Shown: in pieces, positions 63,376-64,000 of the stretch
Layout of the letters: the number at the start of each line of letters is the position of its first letter
How positions within the stretch are numbered: the first letter of the stretch is position 1
Assembly (NCBI GenBank): GCA_029260715.1
Contig: JAJDCS010000039.1
Span: 62,001-126,000, forward strand
Direction of reading: 5' to 3'
Source: Phycisphaeraceae bacterium
GTDB taxonomy: Bacteria > Planctomycetota > Phycisphaerae > Phycisphaerales > Phycisphaeraceae
DNA: 64,000 bases
Position numbers and translations under genes: made by a program
The notes under the pieces: model-generated
The model's input: the letters and a program-made list of their open reading frames with translations, nothing else
Told to the model about the DNA's origin: nothing
Database searches by the model: none

Positions 63376-63556
63376 CACCTCGTTGGGCCGCGCCGACGCG
63401 TCAACGCGTGCGCGACTTTTCCTCCTAACAAACAGTTGTTGTTGACAAATGCAACATCTCAATCATTCTTAATCCGTACAGCCGATCTTTAACAGATCAA
63501 ACGCAGGGACAAAATAGAAATGACAGATGGATTCGGTGGAGCGGTCTTAAGCGACC

Positions 63557-63973
63557 TTATGCGAGGCTGGGCGGGGCGCGGGCGTGTGCGGAGGTGAGCG
63601 AGAGCAGGTACGGCAGTTTAGAAGCCGAAACCTGTTCCAAACCGGTTTCCAATGCGGTCAAAGCCGGGGTCGGCAGTTCCAAAGCCGCGAAGGTGTGCAC
63701 CGTCGCCAGCATCCGGCAGGTGGGGCATTTCTCGCTTCTTTCACGCGGGGACGGTCCTGTGGGGTGGGGCGTCGTTTCGCCCGTAAATGCGCCAGCCAAA
63801 ACGGCGGTTGTGTTGGGCTGACTGTCGCAGCAACCGCTGGTTGGCTTCTCCCGCTGCCCGACCACCGGGCAATCGGGTGCCAACTCAAATATCACATAAG
63901 CGATACGGGACAGGTCGCTGACCTGAAACAGCAGGGCCAAGGAAAACGAAAGATGTAGAACGCGACTTCTCAT
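63557..63973 (-). CDS. Small Cys-rich secreted protein at the window edge
   Basis: 138 residues. Signal-like helix at residues 5-18, then CPVVGQREKPTSGCCDSQ and CPTCRML cysteine groups, and a long helical tail. Similar in plan to the gene at 62947-63375 though not similar in sequence. It begins 27 bases from the right edge, so its promoter and neighbours are out of view. Confidence 0.55.
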   Translation of the reverse strand: MRSRVLHLSFSLALLFQVSDLSRIAYVIFELAPDCPVVGQREKPTSGCCDSQPNTTAVLAGAFTGETTPHPTGPSPRERSEKCPTCRMLATVHTFAALELPTPALTALETGLEQVSASKLPYLLSLTSAHARAPPSLA

Positions 63974-64000
63974 AAGTTTGTAGTCATTCTAATTATAAAG

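Overview
The window is high-GC bacterial chromosome carrying mostly housekeeping genes, with almost no classical mobile DNA. It suggests a planctomycete, probably of the Phycisphaerae. The reasons are three secreted proteins with PEP-CTERM sorting tails, long hypothetical membrane and secreted proteins of planctomycete style, outer-membrane and lipoprotein genes, and many palindromic repeats between genes. That placement is an inference from gene content; there is no rRNA here to confirm it.

Layout. 0-8 kb: a glycosidase-like fragment protein, a short SecA paralogue, tRNA-Ala(TGC), a YceI protein, membrane proteins and a CPBP protease. 8-12.2 kb: a secreted repeat protein, a TPR plus beta-barrel outer-membrane protein, and a PHP-domain piece of DNA polymerase III alpha that stops early beside a palindromic element. 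12.3-15.5 kb: a MerC-like gene divergent from a Fur-family regulator across a perfect Fur-box-like palindrome, then the overlapping operon hisI-hemB-yidD. 15.5-21.8 kb: a lone pyruvate dehydrogenase E2, a STAND-like NTPase with five 42-residue repeats (two almost identical in DNA), and a family 5 uracil-DNA glycosylase. 21.8-33.4 kb: an ABC ATPase with a large membrane partner, pyrC, a PEP-CTERM protein, thiE-trmB, a PrcB-like lipoprotein, a glycosyltransferase and gpmI.

33.5-37.8 kb: a DUF3568 lipoprotein, plsY, arfB, an MBL hydrolase, then a gene-poor AT-rich stretch holding one orphan LuxR-type HTH protein. 37.8-46.5 kb: thiD, rpmB, dnaG-rpoD, a GlmU-like nucleotidyltransferase and glmS. 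46.6-48.5 kb: a nitrogen module, amt-glnK, with a sigma-54 type promoter and a P-II protein lacking the modifiable Tyr51. 48.8-57.7 kb: an isopropylmalate dehydrogenase family gene, an M28 lipoprotein peptidase, a CbiX-like protein, a Na+/Ca2+ antiporter, an RhlE-type helicase, ruvB and lysA. 57.9-64 kb: a fused spermidine-synthase-like membrane protein, two PEP-CTERM proteins and two small Cys-rich secreted proteins at the edge.

The genes serve core replication, transcription, translation, cell wall and amino-sugar supply, cofactor synthesis and nitrogen control. The most unusual signals are a zoo of REP-like elements with GTAGG heads (at least five stem sequences, often just after stop codons), the tandem-repeat NTPase, the truncated DnaE, the short SecA, and an intergenic region at 35.3-35.6 kb with two terminators that no annotated gene explains. 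No CRISPR array, transposase, integrase or rRNA was seen.
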